Origin: Neostapfia colusana
Lineage: Eukaryota; Streptophyta; Magnoliopsida; Poales; Poaceae
Direction: 5' to 3'
DNA: 64,000 nucleotides
Assembly: GCA_030760725.1 (NCBI GenBank)
Contig: JASWHV010000019.1
Coordinates: 35,467,944 to 35,531,943 of the forward strand
Below the pieces are notes generated by a model. That model worked only from the letters and a program-made list of their open reading frames with translations, was not told the DNA's origin and searched no databases. Shown piece by piece: positions 32,974 to 46,198 of the stretch (within the stretch, counting starts at the first letter, position 1; the number at the start of each line of letters is the position of its first letter). The translations under genes were made by a program, and so were the position numbers.

Positions 32974-33113
32974 CTAGACATAAGTGATACAAATATAGAA
33001 TTTGCAAAAGTACCTAAACACAAACCAGGGCTTGCCTGGTTGCGAGTTAGATGAGAAGTCAGCGTCTGGTGGGAGGACGTCCAAGGGCTCCGGTGCATCC
33101 TCAACATAGGTCA
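32974..33113 (-). CDS. Short conserved coding exon in the element III LTR, diverged
   Basis: After CATAATAG the frame enters in the same phase as in the other LTRs. It reads Y-V-E-D-A-P-E-P-L-D, a diverged acidic middle, then Q-P-G-K-P-W-F. The usual stop is lost and the frame runs on to TAG at 32974-32976. Only about a third of residues match the A/C type, yet the frame and the two ends of the peptide are preserved, so this copy is the most distant support for the exon being coding. Confidence 0.45.
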
Positions 33114-33832
33114 CTATTATGAAATGTCACAAAATATATGTATAAGTATCAAGGACTTATAAAAATTGAACTTCTATTCATAGCTACTGCTATTTAGGAT
33201 CCTTAAATAGCTTTGGGATTTTTACAGTGGATACTAGACTCTCCATGGATGATCTGAGCAAAATTTGGAGAATTTTCATTGCACCTTGTGGTCTCCAAAA
33301 TTCCCACAAGCATAAGGCTTCTCTGAATTTTAAGCCCAAATCAGGAGTTTAGACATAGCTAAAAATGGAATATCTGATTAGGTTAAGTCTCCATGGTTCT
33401 AAAAAAATTTGTTTCACCATTTTTGGAGCTACCAACAGAGAGATATGAATTTTTGAAGTTGGATAGCAGTTCTGAAAAAGTTTCTGTTTAAATTTGAATT
33501 TCCAAATGAAGGCTGAAATTTGGAAGGCAGTCTAGCCTAGCAAATAAAGGTCGGCGCCCTCTATGGTCAGCTCAGCTGGGCGCTAAAGTGGCCAGAGGCC
33601 GATTGGCGAGGGAAGCCGAGTGAGCTACGTGTGCTCTGTGTTTTCCCGGTTGCTTGCTCAAGCAGAAACTGTGGAGTCCGCGAGGCAACGGGGATAGGCG
33701 ATAACAGGCACTCCGCTGCCGCTTGATCAACATGCGAGCGAACCGACGTCGGGAGCGGCACATGAAGCAGCTCGGTGAACGTCGGGCGGAGAGTTTTTCC
33801 GGGAGCTGTCGCGCTGTGATCACCCGGGAAAC

Positions 33833-33847
33833 AGAGAGAGAGAGAGG
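33833..33847. repeat. Short AG microsatellite
   Basis: An uninterrupted run of AG dinucleotides in the LTR of element III, just past its GC-rich block. Confidence 0.8.
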
Positions 33848-34323
33848 GAAAAAGTGAATTTGTGAGGCTGACTGTTAGGCCCCACCACTTTATTTTCTTA
33901 ATCCAAATTTTCCCCCCAGCTACTCACAATTGAATGCCTTACTTCACCCCAAAGTTAAGGTTTGAATTTGCTGAATTCAAATGGTTTGAATTCTGGTGTG
34001 GAGTTTGAATTGTGTTTGATCATTTGAATTTGAAAATGGAATTTGAATTCTCCTTTTTGCATTGCTCCAAAATAGTAGCAAACAAAGTCCAAAGTTTCTG
34101 ATTTTTGGCATAGCTGCTAATTAAAATGTGGAGATCACATTTGTGGAACCAAATTTGCAAATTGAGGAAATTGGAATTTGAAACTGTATTTGAAATTCAG
34201 ATTAGAGGGCTTCCACTTTTAATCCCAAACAAATATCAAAACTCCTCCAAATGAGCTGAAATTTGGAAGGTTGAATATTTGGAATATGGAGACCCAAGTT
34301 ATGAATTTAGATCTCCATATTTG

Positions 34324-37300
34324 TGTAAAAGTCCCAAAAACGTGAATGCAAAGGAACGGATGATTGAACGTCATTGTGTTTCTGTTCATGAAAAATGGGA
34401 CTTACAAAAAACTTCCTTACATGGGATGGTACACATGAGGTGCAACCACATGGGTTCAAGCATGCCTTTGAAAGTGTTGGACCAAGGTGGAGTTAAACTC
34501 ATGTGTAAGCATACATGAACATGAGAAAGAACAAAAATAAGGTCTTTAGTCTCAAAGGCTCAGCTCAAATTGCCGCCAAACTTTTATATACACATGGAGC
34601 CTCATACATTTGAATTGAGGAGAATGTTGTGGCAACATTCTGATTTGAGGTGAGCCAAAGGGAATGGACTATGATCATGTTGAGTTCATGCTGAATTCAA
34701 AACGTGTTAGGACAAGGGAATAAGTTGAGTTATGTCACATAAAATGATAAACTCAAACATGGACATGTGGGAAGAGCTAAAATCTTCTTTAACTCTTGTT
34801 GAACACATGTTAACCCGGGAAATAATTTCACTCCGAAACACCTAACTCATATGCACATTCAATATGAGCAGAGGGGAGGGAAGTTTAAACCCCATTTTTG
34901 AACCCTTGCAAAGCGTTCATGTTCAGATGGTCCAAAAGCATATATGTGAGATGATCATTGTAGTCCTCAGGTATTAAAGAGCTTAAATTCCAAAAATTTG
35001 AGAGATTTCAAGCTCATATATCACTTGTTCAAAGCATTGTTTGAGATCACCTTCAAATTCAAATTGGAGGGGCATGGTCAAACTGAACTTGTGAAGTTCA
35101 GATTAGGACTAAGGTTGATCAAGCATGGGCTGGAAGCAAACCAAAGTTTTCCACCCAAATTCAAATGGGTCTTCACAAAAGAAGACTTAAATATTCTGTT
35201 TAAATTAAATGGTTTACTTCAAGGCAAAGAAGGCCCTTTCCAAAAAGGAAATTCAAACTGTTGTTTGAAAATTTGTATTTGCAATGGCCAACTCAAGAAT
35301 CAGAGGTCATATTTGAATTCCTTAGGTCCAAATTAGGGGGTAGGCAAAGTCTTATGAATTCTGGAAGATATTTGCTATCCATTTTCCAAATGAACTTAAA
35401 TTTGCAATGAATTCAAATATACATTTGAATTTGGATGAAACTTGTCCAAATACCCAAACACAATACAGATTTGAATTCTCACCATTTGATTTCCAGCATT
35501 TGCCAAAATGTGGAGATATTTGTGAGAAAAAAGTGAGAGGGGATAAGAAGGGGCAGTGGACCCCACATGCCATTGAGCTGAAATTTGTGACTTACACACT
35601 AAGTATTGCTCTCTGTTTGCAACCCCACGAGGAGCTTCTCCCACGAGACACCGAGCTGCTGCGCCACCTCCTGGTTTTTCTTCTCTCGCGCTGGCAACCG
35701 GGCAGCATCTCCCCCCCTCCTCTACGTGATCCACTACCCCACACAGCTGAGCCAAACATGTTTGTTTTACTCCTCACGATCAGCAGCTGCAACGTGCGTT
35801 GTTTTTCCCTCACCGGCGCTGCTCCACTGCTTCCTGTCTCCCGGCCAGCCCAGCGCCTCTCCGGCAGGCTCAAGAGGCCACAGAGGTGCGCCAGGAGGTA
35901 CTGATCCTCATCCCATCGTCCCCCTGCTCTCCCCCGACGCCGGCTCGCCGGAATTCAATTTTTGGCACCGGCGCACGTATAGAACAGACCGTGTTTAATT
36001 CGTGAAATTCTCCCAAACCGATTGTTCATACCTCCTACAATTCAATCCACAGCAACTAGATGCCCTAGCGCCCTCCCAAGCCGACAACCAAAGAAAAACC
36101 GACCCTCCAATGCCCCGGGAGACGAGAAATTGTCGCCGGCGGCCAAAACTGCCACGGTCCACGGTGACGACTAGTTTGCAGCCATGTTCTGCACGATTTG
36201 ATCTCCGTTCCATGTTCCTAGACCCATAGGGATGCTGTAGGACATCGTAGCTCGCCGGGAGATGCCTTGGACACGCTGGAACGCGTCCATGTCGAGCTCC
36301 CGAGCCGCCCCGCCGGTGCCGACCTACCTGCAGCCGTTTTCATGCGTGGCAACCTTGCCCGACAGCTGCGCCATGTTCCAAGGAGCATGTAGGGCGAAAC
36401 CGGAGCTCATTTGATGGAGAAATGAGAGAGAAATAGCCATGCCACGCTTTCTGCCGGTGTGCACCCACGGGCTCTGGTGGGAGGTTGAAGAAGCACCTGA
36501 CCCATGGGCCCCACGCGTGACTGTTCTGTGTAAGATCAAACAGAGAGCTGTTCAAACTTGGAAAATGCATAACTCCGTGTAGAAAGCTCCAAAAATAGTG
36601 AGATAAATTTTGTTGGATTCCTCTCAAATAGTACTATCCAGGGGTATATCCCAATATTTATGAAAATCCCTGTTTTGGCTCATTAATTCATACAAGGAAA
36701 ATCTTTTGGGAATTTTTCCAGGAGTTCTGTGTATTTGAAAATCAGCAAATTTGGGCAGGGGATTCTTCCAAAAATACTTGGACTCCAGTAAAATTTTCAG
36801 AAACATTGGACCTCATTTGCTTGGCCAAATGTGGTGTTAATTTCTTATGTCTCTGAAAATTGGAAAATAGAACAGAATTCAAATTCAGATTTCCCCCAAA
36901 CTTTAGAACCTCATAACTTTTGCTAGGAAGCTCCAAGTTTAGTGATTCAAATTGGGTTGGATTCATATTGAATAGTACTGTCCAAATATGAAACCCAATT
37001 TATATGAAACTCATTATGTAATTCTGGAATATTCTTTTAAAAATTTTAGCAAAAGAATTTTTGAGGGAGTTTGGTTATTCCAAAAATCCTCAAATTTTGC
37101 TAGAATATTCTTTAGGGTGTTAGTAAACACCTGTAAAAGCTTCAGCTCAATTGGAGTTGATTTGTTCAGGGCCATTCAGATTTGAAGATACTGTGTTCAA
37201 TTGATTACAGAAAAATTTTCAGAGAATTTCCAAAACTTGGAAATTCAGTTCTGGGCAGATCTTAGCTCCAAAAATGCTAGGAAAATTCATGCAAACTCTA

Positions 37301-39371
37301 TGAGCCATAATGGAAATTGTAGTTCACTAAGTTTGGCATGAACATGGGTGTGATCTCAGAGTTAATTCTTCTTTTCTTAATTGCTTAGAAATTATTCTGA
37401 ACAAACCACTCAATGAAAAGTGCTAATTTTTGGTCCAGATGGTTTTCTTGTGACAAGGAACTCACATGAAAATTCTCAGCTCCATTGGAGCTCTGGATCA
37501 CCCCTGTTCTGTTCAACCCTTTAAGGTGATCAATATAGAAAGGGGGAAGACACTTAGCACTTAGTCATGTTGCTTAGAACCAAACCCAAACACCTAGCAC
37601 CAGTGTCATTTTAAATCCTTAAACAGAGTTCCAGTTTTTAAAAACTTGTTATAGGAACTTGTAGCAAAGTCTTTACAATTAAACAATTGTGCATATGCAT
37701 TACGTGTAGCATCTACGTGAAGGACTTCAAGTCATTGGAGTAGAGATCAAGGAAGGAGGAAAGCAGTTGATCAAGCACCAAGTGGTCTTCACTAACTAAA
37801 CTTCATATATATATAAGTTCCCTGCAAAACAAAGGCAAGCCCCGGTTTGCATCAAAACTTATAAGTTTTTATTTGTATTCACTTTATATGTCTAGCATTT
37901 AGTTCTTGCATTAGTTCTAGATGGTATGATACTCCAAATGCATGACCCAGAAAACCCTGGAGTATAATGTAGAGTAGGTTAACACTTGTTTATAACGGCT
38001 AATCTCAAGTCAACAAAAGTGGATTAAAAGAAGCAAAACTCGAGTGGGTAGTTTCCTACTCGTGAACCGGGATTAAGGGGGACCAATCAGAAGAGTTGGG
38101 AATTGATCCCCATAGTTGGGAATGGAGACCGGGCAGTGGATGGAAGGTCAAGGACGTGGTCCTGTGAGCCTAGTCTATGTCTGAGTTGATTTAGGCCCGT
38201 TCTCGTGTGCGGCCTCGCTGGACAAGTTTGAGATGTGTACCGGATGCATACTGGCTATATGGGACCCAGGAAACCGATGTAACATGTTAACCTGGGTGTC
38301 GAGGCATACCTCACCGTCTGATGCCGATGCTGAAAAGATAGAGAAGTCGGCTCTACGAGGGTTTGCCGTAGAGAGACTTAATCCCAGTCGGTGGGACCGG
38401 TTCGACATTTGGGTGTCGTGTGAAAGGTTGCCACGTATGGCGTCAATGACGGTTGCTGTGTGCAATGTCGAGTACGGGCGTACGTGTTGTGTAAGCCGGG
38501 TGTTTTTGATTGCAACCACTGTCGCTCACGGTAGTGAGCATACTTGTACACTGAGTCGTGACGTAGTGATAAACTGGGAAACATTTAATATGCTTCATGA
38601 GTAATCCTCATAATGGAGATGAGGAAAGATCAATATTTCACTAAATTTACGTTCCACCTTGGGCTAGTAGCGTTGAGGCAAACGTTTCTTGTTTGATTGT
38701 GGAGTCTCGACGGTAATGGCGCAAGGTATGTATGAGTCTAGGGTAGCTCACTAAAGTTACTTTCACCTCGGGCAAGTGACATTGAGATGAAATGTTTCTT
38801 GTTTGATTGTGGAGTCTCGATGTAAATTGCGTGAGGACTATAAAAGTTGCCTAAAACTTGAAGTAATGACTATCCTTTAGCTCATGTTCATCGTCTGTGC
38901 AAACTTCTATAACCAGCCCTCTATTTTCATCATGTAGAGTTTCATGACTAGGGTGACAGGTCAGTCTTGCTGAGCTTCGTGCCCACAGATACTGCATAAG
39001 TTGTTTTGCAGGTAATAACTGTAGGCTGATATGTACGGGTGACCGATGAGACTCGGAACTCCCTGAGTGGTGAACTCATGGCAACCCCTGCCGCTGCTAT
39101 TATGACAGTGTTGCTAGCGAGAAGGGTCCGCGGGCTGGACACCTTCTCTGTTGCTTAGCATAGGTATGAGACGTGAGTTGTAATAGTCTTCCGCTGTAGT
39201 TTATTTGAGAAACATTTGTAAAATTTACACTTTGTAAGCTTCCGCTTGATGTAAGTAATATGATGCTTTATTGTGTGTGCTGTTGGGAGCCGCATCGCAT
39301 GGCACCACCCAATGTGATTCCCGAGTGAGGTGCCCCGTTCCCGTGAATGACCGGGACGGCGGGCCCTCACA
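34324..39371 (+). mobile_element. Solo LTR, plus strand, 5.05 kb
   Basis: It starts TGTAAAAGTCCC and ends GGGCCCTCACA. The flanking 5-mers are ATTTG (34319-34323) and GTTTG (39372-39376), a near-perfect target duplication. No primer site follows the right end, no polypurine tract precedes the left end, and there is no internal coding sequence, so the element collapsed by recombination between its two LTRs. It lies within the 3' LTR of element III. It includes a GC-rich block (about 35600-36330), a donor-like AGAG/GTGCGCC (35882-35892), the CGTGTAG acceptor-like site (37703-37709), the conserved ggcaagccccggtttgcat string (37835-37853) and a hairpin remnant (near 38041-38063). Confidence 0.85.
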
Positions 39372-39504
39372 GTTTGGAAGTTTTGGAAAGTTTGAATCCT
39401 CACTTTGAATCTACCCCGTTATAATTCAAAGTTTTAATTTTCCTCATTTTTCCTAAGTGTACATGAGCTGAGAGTTCTTGCTACAACTTTTTGGGGATTT
39501 TACA
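39372..39504 (-). repeat. 3' LTR of element III, right end
   Basis: The last 133 bp of the split LTR, ending TTTTACA on + (TGTAAAA on minus) directly against the polypurine tract of element III. Confidence 0.8.
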
Positions 39505-39519
39505 TCCCTCCCCCCTCAA
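39505..39519 (-). promoter_or_regulatory. Polypurine tract of element III
   Basis: G-rich on minus (GAGGGGGGAGGGA) immediately upstream of the 3' LTR, where plus-strand DNA synthesis is primed. Confidence 0.85.
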
Positions 39520-39529
39520 AAAGAATCTC

Positions 39530-42500
39530 GTCCCGAGATTCCAAAAGAAATGCAAAGTGGCGGAACTTTACCGTGTATATGATGATAGCAAGTCTGGATA
39601 ATTGTTCGTAGATATTCCTCGCTTTCCCATGTCGCCTCATCAGCGATATGGTTACTCCACAATACCTTGTAGAACCATAAGGTCCCGTTTCTTGTGGCGC
39701 GGGCATTTTCATCGATAATCTGGATTGGATACTCCGTCTACGTGAGGTCCGGTTGAAGAACTTCTATGTCTTCTGTGCGAATTTCTGCTGAGGGTTTGAG
39801 GCACTTCCTCAGCTGAGAGATGTGGAAGACATTGTGAATCCCTACGAGCGACGCCGGTAAATCCAGGCGATAGGCCACGGGTCCGCATCTTTCAATTACG
39901 GCGAACGGACCAATGTACCACGGCGCAAGTTTAACCTTCACTCCAAAACGATGAACTCCCTTCATCGGAGATACACGGACATAAACATGGTCTCCGATGT
40001 CGAAGTGGAGAGGGCGGCGTCTTTTATCTGCATAGCTCTTCTGACGAGATTGAGCAGCCTTGAGATTGGCTTGTATTACGCGCACTCGTTCTTCAGCCTC
40101 ATTCACAAGTTCAATACCGTAGATGACTCGCTCGCCGGACTCGCACCAGTTGAGGGGTGTGCGACATTTCCGGCCGTAGAGAGCTTCATACGGCGCCATC
40201 TTGATGCTAGCTTGATTGCCATTGTTGTAAGAAAACTAAGCCAACAGAAAATGATCGTCCCAATTTTTGCCGTGGTGGATGGAACAAGCGGTAGCATGTC
40301 TTCCAGAACTTGGTTCACCCGTTCAGTTTGACCATCCGTTTGTGGGTGATACGCGGAACTTCGAATCAGTTTGGTCCCCAATGATGCGTGCAGCTGTTCC
40401 CAGAACCGAGCGACGAACAGTGCACCGCGATCTGAAATAATGGAGCAGGGAACACCGTGCAAGCATAAGATTCTTGCAATATAAATCTCTACATATTTCT
40501 TGCAATATAAATGTGCCGATTTGGTTAGTCGATCGACTATCACCCAAATCGAATCATGGTTGTGGGATGTGAGAGGTAACCTGACTATGAAGCCCATGCT
40601 GATATCCTCCCACTTCCATGTCGGGATGTTCAATGGCTGCAGCTGTCCGGCTTTACGCATATGGTCGGCTTTCACTCGCCGACACCTATCACATTCGGAT
40701 ACATACTTTGCGATTTCTCTTTTCATCCGTGTCCACCAAAACTTGGTTTTCAGATCTTGGTACATCTTGTTGCTGCCCGGATGAATAGAGTACTTGTACA
40801 AATGCACTTCATCCAAGAACTTCTTCCGAAGCTTCATGTCACGGGGTACCACTATACGGTCTTTAAACCATAGTGTACCGTTATCATCTCTTCAGAAGCA
40901 TTTCATTTGCCATTCTTCATCGTTTTCCGAATGTTGTACATTCCCACGTCTTTATTCTGCGCTTCCATAATCTCCTCTCGTATTGTAGGGACGAGAGCAA
41001 AGTTATACAATGCCCCATATGGAACCAAGTACAGACTCGGCTCCTCCTCTTCAAGTGGGGTGATGGACAGACTGTTGACATGGGATTTTCGGCTTAAGGC
41101 ATAGGCAACCATGTTTGCTTTACCGGGATGATAGTGAATCTCGATCTCATAGTCTTTGATCAGTTCTAGCCATCTCCGTTGCTGCATATTCAACTCCCTT
41201 TTAGTGAATATATATTTCAGACTTTTGTGGTCGGTGTAGAGGTGCACTAAGCTCCCAAGCAAATACTGCCTCCACATTTTCAAGGCCAACACCACAGCAG
41301 CGAGCTCAGGATGATGAGTCGGATAGTGCTGCTCGTGGTTACGGAGTTAACGTGAGCCATAGGCGACCACTCTTCCTCCTTGCATCAATACACAGCCAAG
41401 CCCGATACCGGACGCTTCACAATATACGTCAAAGGGATTGGTTGTTTCCGGTTGAGCCAACACCGGGTCTGTTGTAAGATGCTTCACTAATGCTTGGAAA
41501 GCTTCTTCACAAGCTGAGCTCCTAACATATTTGATCCCCGTCTTCAACAGTTCAGTCATCGTCTTAGCAAGCTTGGAGAAGTTCGGTATGAATCTCCGAT
41601 AATATCCTGCTAACCCGAGGAAACTCCTGACTTCGTGGACTGATGTGGGGGACTTACATTTCAGCACTTATTCGATTTTGCTTGGATCAACTGCAATGCC
41701 TTCTGTAGAAACAATGTGACCAAGGAATGGCACTTGGCTGATCCAAAATCCGCACTTGCTGAACTTGGCATAAAGCTTATGGTCTCGCAATCGTTGAAGC
41801 ACGATATGCAGGTGTTTGGCGTGTTCTTCTTCAGACTTGGAGTAAACCAAGATGTCGTCTATGAACACCACCACAAACTTGTCCAACTCCGGTATGAACA
41901 CTGAGTTCATGAGATACATGAAGTGTGCCGGGGCGTTGGTGAGACCAAAGGACATGACGAGGTATTCATACAACCATATCTCGTCGAGAAGGCCATCTTC
42001 GGAATATCCTCCGCTCGGATCTTGATTTGGTGATATCCAGAGCGAAGATCCATCTTTGAAAACACTCTTGCACCCACAAGTTGATCGAAGAGAATATCGA
42101 TGCGGAGCTGTGGATATTTATTCTTGATGGTGACGGTGTTGGGAGGTCAGTAGTCCACACACAACCTCAAGGTTTCATCCTTCTTCTTCACAAACAGCGC
42201 CGAGCATCCCCATGGCGAGGAACTCGGTCGAATGAAACTCTACTTCATTAAGTCATTGAGCTGCTCCTTCAGTTCAACCAGCTCATTCGGAGCCATCTTG
42301 TACGGTCTCCGTGACATCGTTGTCGTCCCAGGTACATGTTCAATCTTGAACTCGACATCTCTTTCGGGTGGCATGCCTGGAAGATCATCCAGAAAGACAT
42401 CCGGGTATTCACGGACCACACGAATATCCTCAAGTTTTATGGCTTCCGTGTTATACGTGGCTGGAACTTCTTGAACCGAACGGTTAAGAATAAGAACATG

Positions 42501-43078
42501 TGGTTCATGAAGTGGAGAGTTTAGATGAACCACACGTGGGATGATGTCAAGAACAGCACCATGGCGATGTAGCCATGACATTCCTAAAATGACATCAAGT
42601 TTCTGACTCTCTAACATGATTAGAGAAGTGGATATAGACTCCCACCCAACTGTAATGGTGCTCTATAAACCATTCTATCAGCTGTTATTTTCCCACCCGG
42701 AGAACATACCAGGTATGAATTATTTGTGGGAATGATAGGCAGTTGGTATTTAATAATATAATACTGACTTATGAAATTATGGGTGGCACTGGAGTCAAAA
42801 AGTATGACTACGGGATGATCTAAGTAAGAAAACGTACGCGCGAGGACGGGTTCGCCTTCCGGCACGTCTACGACGGCTAAGTGGTGGACGTTGCCGGGTT
42901 TTGGTGCTGGTTTCTTGGGCTTATTACGGGGCTGATTAGCACCCTGATATGGTGCTGCAACTCTACCCTGTCGTGGCTCTGGGCAGTCCCTTGAAATATG
43001 TCCGACACGGCCACACGTGAAGCACGTGTAAGGTGTCTGGGTCCCTCCAACTTGAGGATGGAATCCCGGTGCACGGTG
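39530..43078 (-). pseudogene. gag-pol remnant of element III, cut in gag by element IV
   Basis: The order on minus is: end of gag with a zinc knuckle (C-F-T-C-G-R-V-G-H-I-S-R-D-C), protease, RT, RNase H, integrase and chromodomain remnant (about 39737-39530, reading Y-P-I-Q-I-I-D-E and W-F-Y-K-V-L-W-S-N). It is badly broken, with frameshifts or stops near 42620, 42240, 41970, 41667, 41345, 40900, 40233 and 39738. Active sites are also lost: the protease reads D-S-S-A-T-H, RNase H C-D-A-S reads C-E-A-S, and the first integrase Asp is Gly (I-S-M-G-F). The gag N-terminus should continue beyond elements IV and V, right of the window. Confidence 0.88.
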
Positions 43079-44425
43079 TGTGGCGGACCGGAATCCGCTC
43101 ACCCAGGATCGCAGAGGTTGGTGCCGCGCAATGCGACATCCGACAGCACACGTCATAAGAACACATTATATTACATGGGAAAAACAAACTGAATGTACAA
43201 AGTAGTACACTTCTCAGTTACAAACTAGGGTCTTTATTACACAGCGGAAGTTTCTTTTATACAACTCACGCCCGCCTATCTAGCAAAAGTGGTTGCCCAG
43301 CCCTAGGGCAACCCACACTAGCTGCACTCCTCAGCTCAGCGCGGCGTGTACGGCTCCCACTCAGCCATGGTCCCCGACAGAGGGTAACCCTCGCCGGTGG
43401 ACTCGTACTCCGAGTCCGTGGGTGGCTCCTCACCTAAAACACTTAAGAAGCAACCGTGAGCACGAAGGCTCAGCAAGGCTTAACCGACTCACCTAAGCAG
43501 GAAACTCTACATGAGGTGTACCATGACATAGGGTAGCAATGTTGCAGCAAATGGACACGCCTACAAGTTCATCCTTAGTTCATCTTTTAGCAACAAGTTA
43601 ACAGTTCATGAAGCTGAAATTTAGTGAGCAATATTTGGTGGCACACATGTAGCAATACAATTATTTCATAACAGCAATATGGAATCCTAACATTTCATTC
43701 ATTAGTCTATGTTATGACGCAGTGAACAAGCGGTACTCGTCACCACGAGGGATGGCGAATCGACTCGATATACACCTGCAGGGAAACCCAAAGAGCACGT
43801 CACGTACGCCCACCCGTGGAGCTGCACAGCACGCTCACTCGATGTCGTACGGGACAACCTTTCACCTAAAAGCCCAAACGTCGAACCGGTCGCACCGAAA
43901 CGAGCAGGAGGTTCCCCACACGGAGCATCTCTCTATGCCCGTTGGCAGATTTCCACCTTGCTGCCCTCAGCCTACACCTATAAATCGGTGCGTTATGCCT
44001 CGACGCCTGGAGGTTTAGGCTACATGGGTTTATCGGGGCCCATATATCCGATATGCCTTCGGTACGTTCAATACTTGTTCAGCAGGGACGCACACGGATC
44101 GGTCGTCAATCGACACGGACAGGGCCGCGCATACAAGACTCCCTCTTGCTGCGCCCTAGTCCCTGCCTAGTCTCATTTTCATTACTAAAGTGATCTCACA
44201 TCACTCCACCGAACCCGTGCGTTCCCAAGCCTAAACTCGCGAGTAGATTCCAACTACTCGACTTGTACCGAAGTCCTATGAAACATTAAGCATAGCCTGT
44301 CTACTCGAGGTCTTATACACTACCCTCACTCTTTTAGGAACCTTTGGTTATGCAAGTGGGGTTCCATTCATCCTACACCTAATGCACAATCATACTCCAC
44401 ATGACTCATGTAAACAAAGTAAAAC

Positions 44426-44535
44426 TTATAAAAGGGTTAATGCAAACCGGGGCTTGCCTTGTTGCTGCTGGTCCGGGGTTAGTTCCTCTTCCGGAAGTAG
44501 GAAGTCCAGCACCTCCGGAGTCTCTTCTTCAATGG
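44426..44535 (-). CDS. Short conserved coding exon in the element IV LTR, with stop
   Basis: After CATTAACGTGTAG the frame reads I-E-E-E-T-P-E-V-L-D-F, L-L-P-E-E-E-L, a run of Gln, then G-K-P-R-F-A-L-T-L-L and TAA (44426-44428). An in-frame TAA lies just upstream of the acceptor, so no start codon is available locally. The three base differences from the element V copy are all synonymous (CCG/CCT, CTA/CTC, GAG/GAA). Confidence 0.6.
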
Positions 44536-46035
44536 CTACACGTTAATGAAACATTATATGTTAATTTAAATGCAATGTGAGTCGAGGGTAATACTTCTGC
44601 TATTAGTTCTAATAACCAGTCTCTAACAACTGGAACTCTGTTTAAGAATTTAAAGATAAACTGGGTGTTGGTGGTTTGGCTTAGATTTAATCCCCCTGGT
44701 TAAATGCTAAGGGATTGTCCCTCTTTTCCATATTAATCCCTCAAGTGGTTAAACAGGACAGGGGTGATCAAGAGCTCCAATGGAGCTGAGAATTTTTGTG
44801 CGAGTTCATTTTCACAAGAAAACTCTCTGGACCAAACACTAGCACTTTTCATGGAGTGGTTTGCTCAGAATAATTCTCTTAGCAAATAAGAAAAGACGAA
44901 TTAATTCTGAAGTAATACCCTTGTTCATGCCCAAATTAGTGAACTATAATTTCCATTATAGCTCATAGAGTTTGCAGGAATTTTCCTAATATTTTTGGAG
45001 CTAAGATTTGCCCAGAACTGAATTTCCAAGTTTTGGAAATTCTCTGAAAATGTTTCTGTATTCAAATGAACACAGCACCTTCAAATTTGAATTGCTCTGA
45101 CCAAATCAACTCCAAATGGTCTAAAACTCTTACAGGGGTTCACTAATGTCCTAAAGAACATTCTGGCAAAATTGGGGGATTTTTGGATGCACTAAACTCC
45201 CTATAAAATTCTTTTGCTGAAAAGCTTTAAAGGATTTTCCAGAATTAATTAATGGGTTTCATACAAATTGGGTTTCAGATTTGGATTGTACTCAGTTAGA
45301 AGAATCAAACAAAATTTGTTTCATAATTTTTGGATTCTCCTACCCCGAGTTGTGGTCCTCCAAAGTTTGAACTACAAACTGGACATTTCAAAATGTTTAA
45401 ATGTCTGCCAGTGGGTCCCACCCGGCAGTCCTCTCCTTCCTCGCGCCAAACAGGGGTCCGCGGCGGTGCACTCCGGCGAGCATCGCCGGAACCGCTTTCC
45501 CGGCCGTCTCCCGACCCCAAACTCGCCGCCCCGCCCTAACTCACGACGCTGAACTCATCTCGGGGTTCGCCGGCAGCCGTAGCTCACCGGAACAGGGCTC
45601 CCGACGGTGACAGCGGCGGTTACGGTTCCGACGTGGTCGGGAACGCGTTACAACGCATCAAAACGATCGGCAAAGGGTCGGAGAGCACCACAGGAGTTCG
45701 GGGGTGACGGGAATGGCCGCCAAATCCCATGAAACGGTCGGCAACCTAGGGCTCCGCGGTGACCCGAGCTATTATTCCATGGCGGCCCGAAAAACAACCC
45801 AAACCCGGCCATTTCTGGGTCATTTCCCTTGATTCTTGGTCGAGGAGGGCCGCTAGGGAGTGAGGAAGGTGTGTGTAGTCTCACCCGAGCTGGGTTGGCC
45901 GGTGCAGCTAGAATTTTGGGTTAGACCGACCCCTACCCGGTTGCACTAGTTCTCGGGATTCTTAGGAATTCTCAGTGCACGGTCTATCAATGGCTAGGAG
46001 GGCTGCAGCCACACGATCTGGAGACTAAGGCGCAC

Positions 46036-46198
46036 CTTTTCCATGTAGAAGTCCGGCGGTGAAACTGACCGTGGCGTGCTGTCCACGGGGAGCAATCCTC
46101 AGCTTTCCGCCGGTGCTCTGTTCCTCGGCGCCCGTTGCCGAATTGCACGCGCCACAGGCTAGGAGTTTCGGGGTTGTGGGGCTGACGTGGTAGAGCAT
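46036..46198 (-). CDS. Candidate first exon of the LTR mini-gene (element IV LTR)
   Basis: An ATG at 46198 opens a frame of 54 codons that stays open to AAAAG/GTGCGCC (46036/46035), a donor-like site. It ends in the phase needed by the exon at 44535, leaving an intron of 1.5 kb within the LTR. Just before the donor the frame reads G-Q-H-A-T, which aligns without gaps with G-Q-H-G-T in the element A LTR (16 codons to its donor). The element A copy has an in-frame TGA upstream (9385-9387) and no clear ATG, so the extent of this exon is uncertain. Confidence 0.3.

Larger units (their letters stand above)
32256..34323 (-). repeat. 3' LTR of element III, left part
   Basis: Minus-oriented LTR, broken at its inner end near 32255 and interrupted at 34324 by the solo LTR. 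It continues at 39372-39504. It has the hairpin (32816-32836), the short coding exon (32974-33113) and a modest GC-rich block (33550-33830). Confidence 0.8.
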
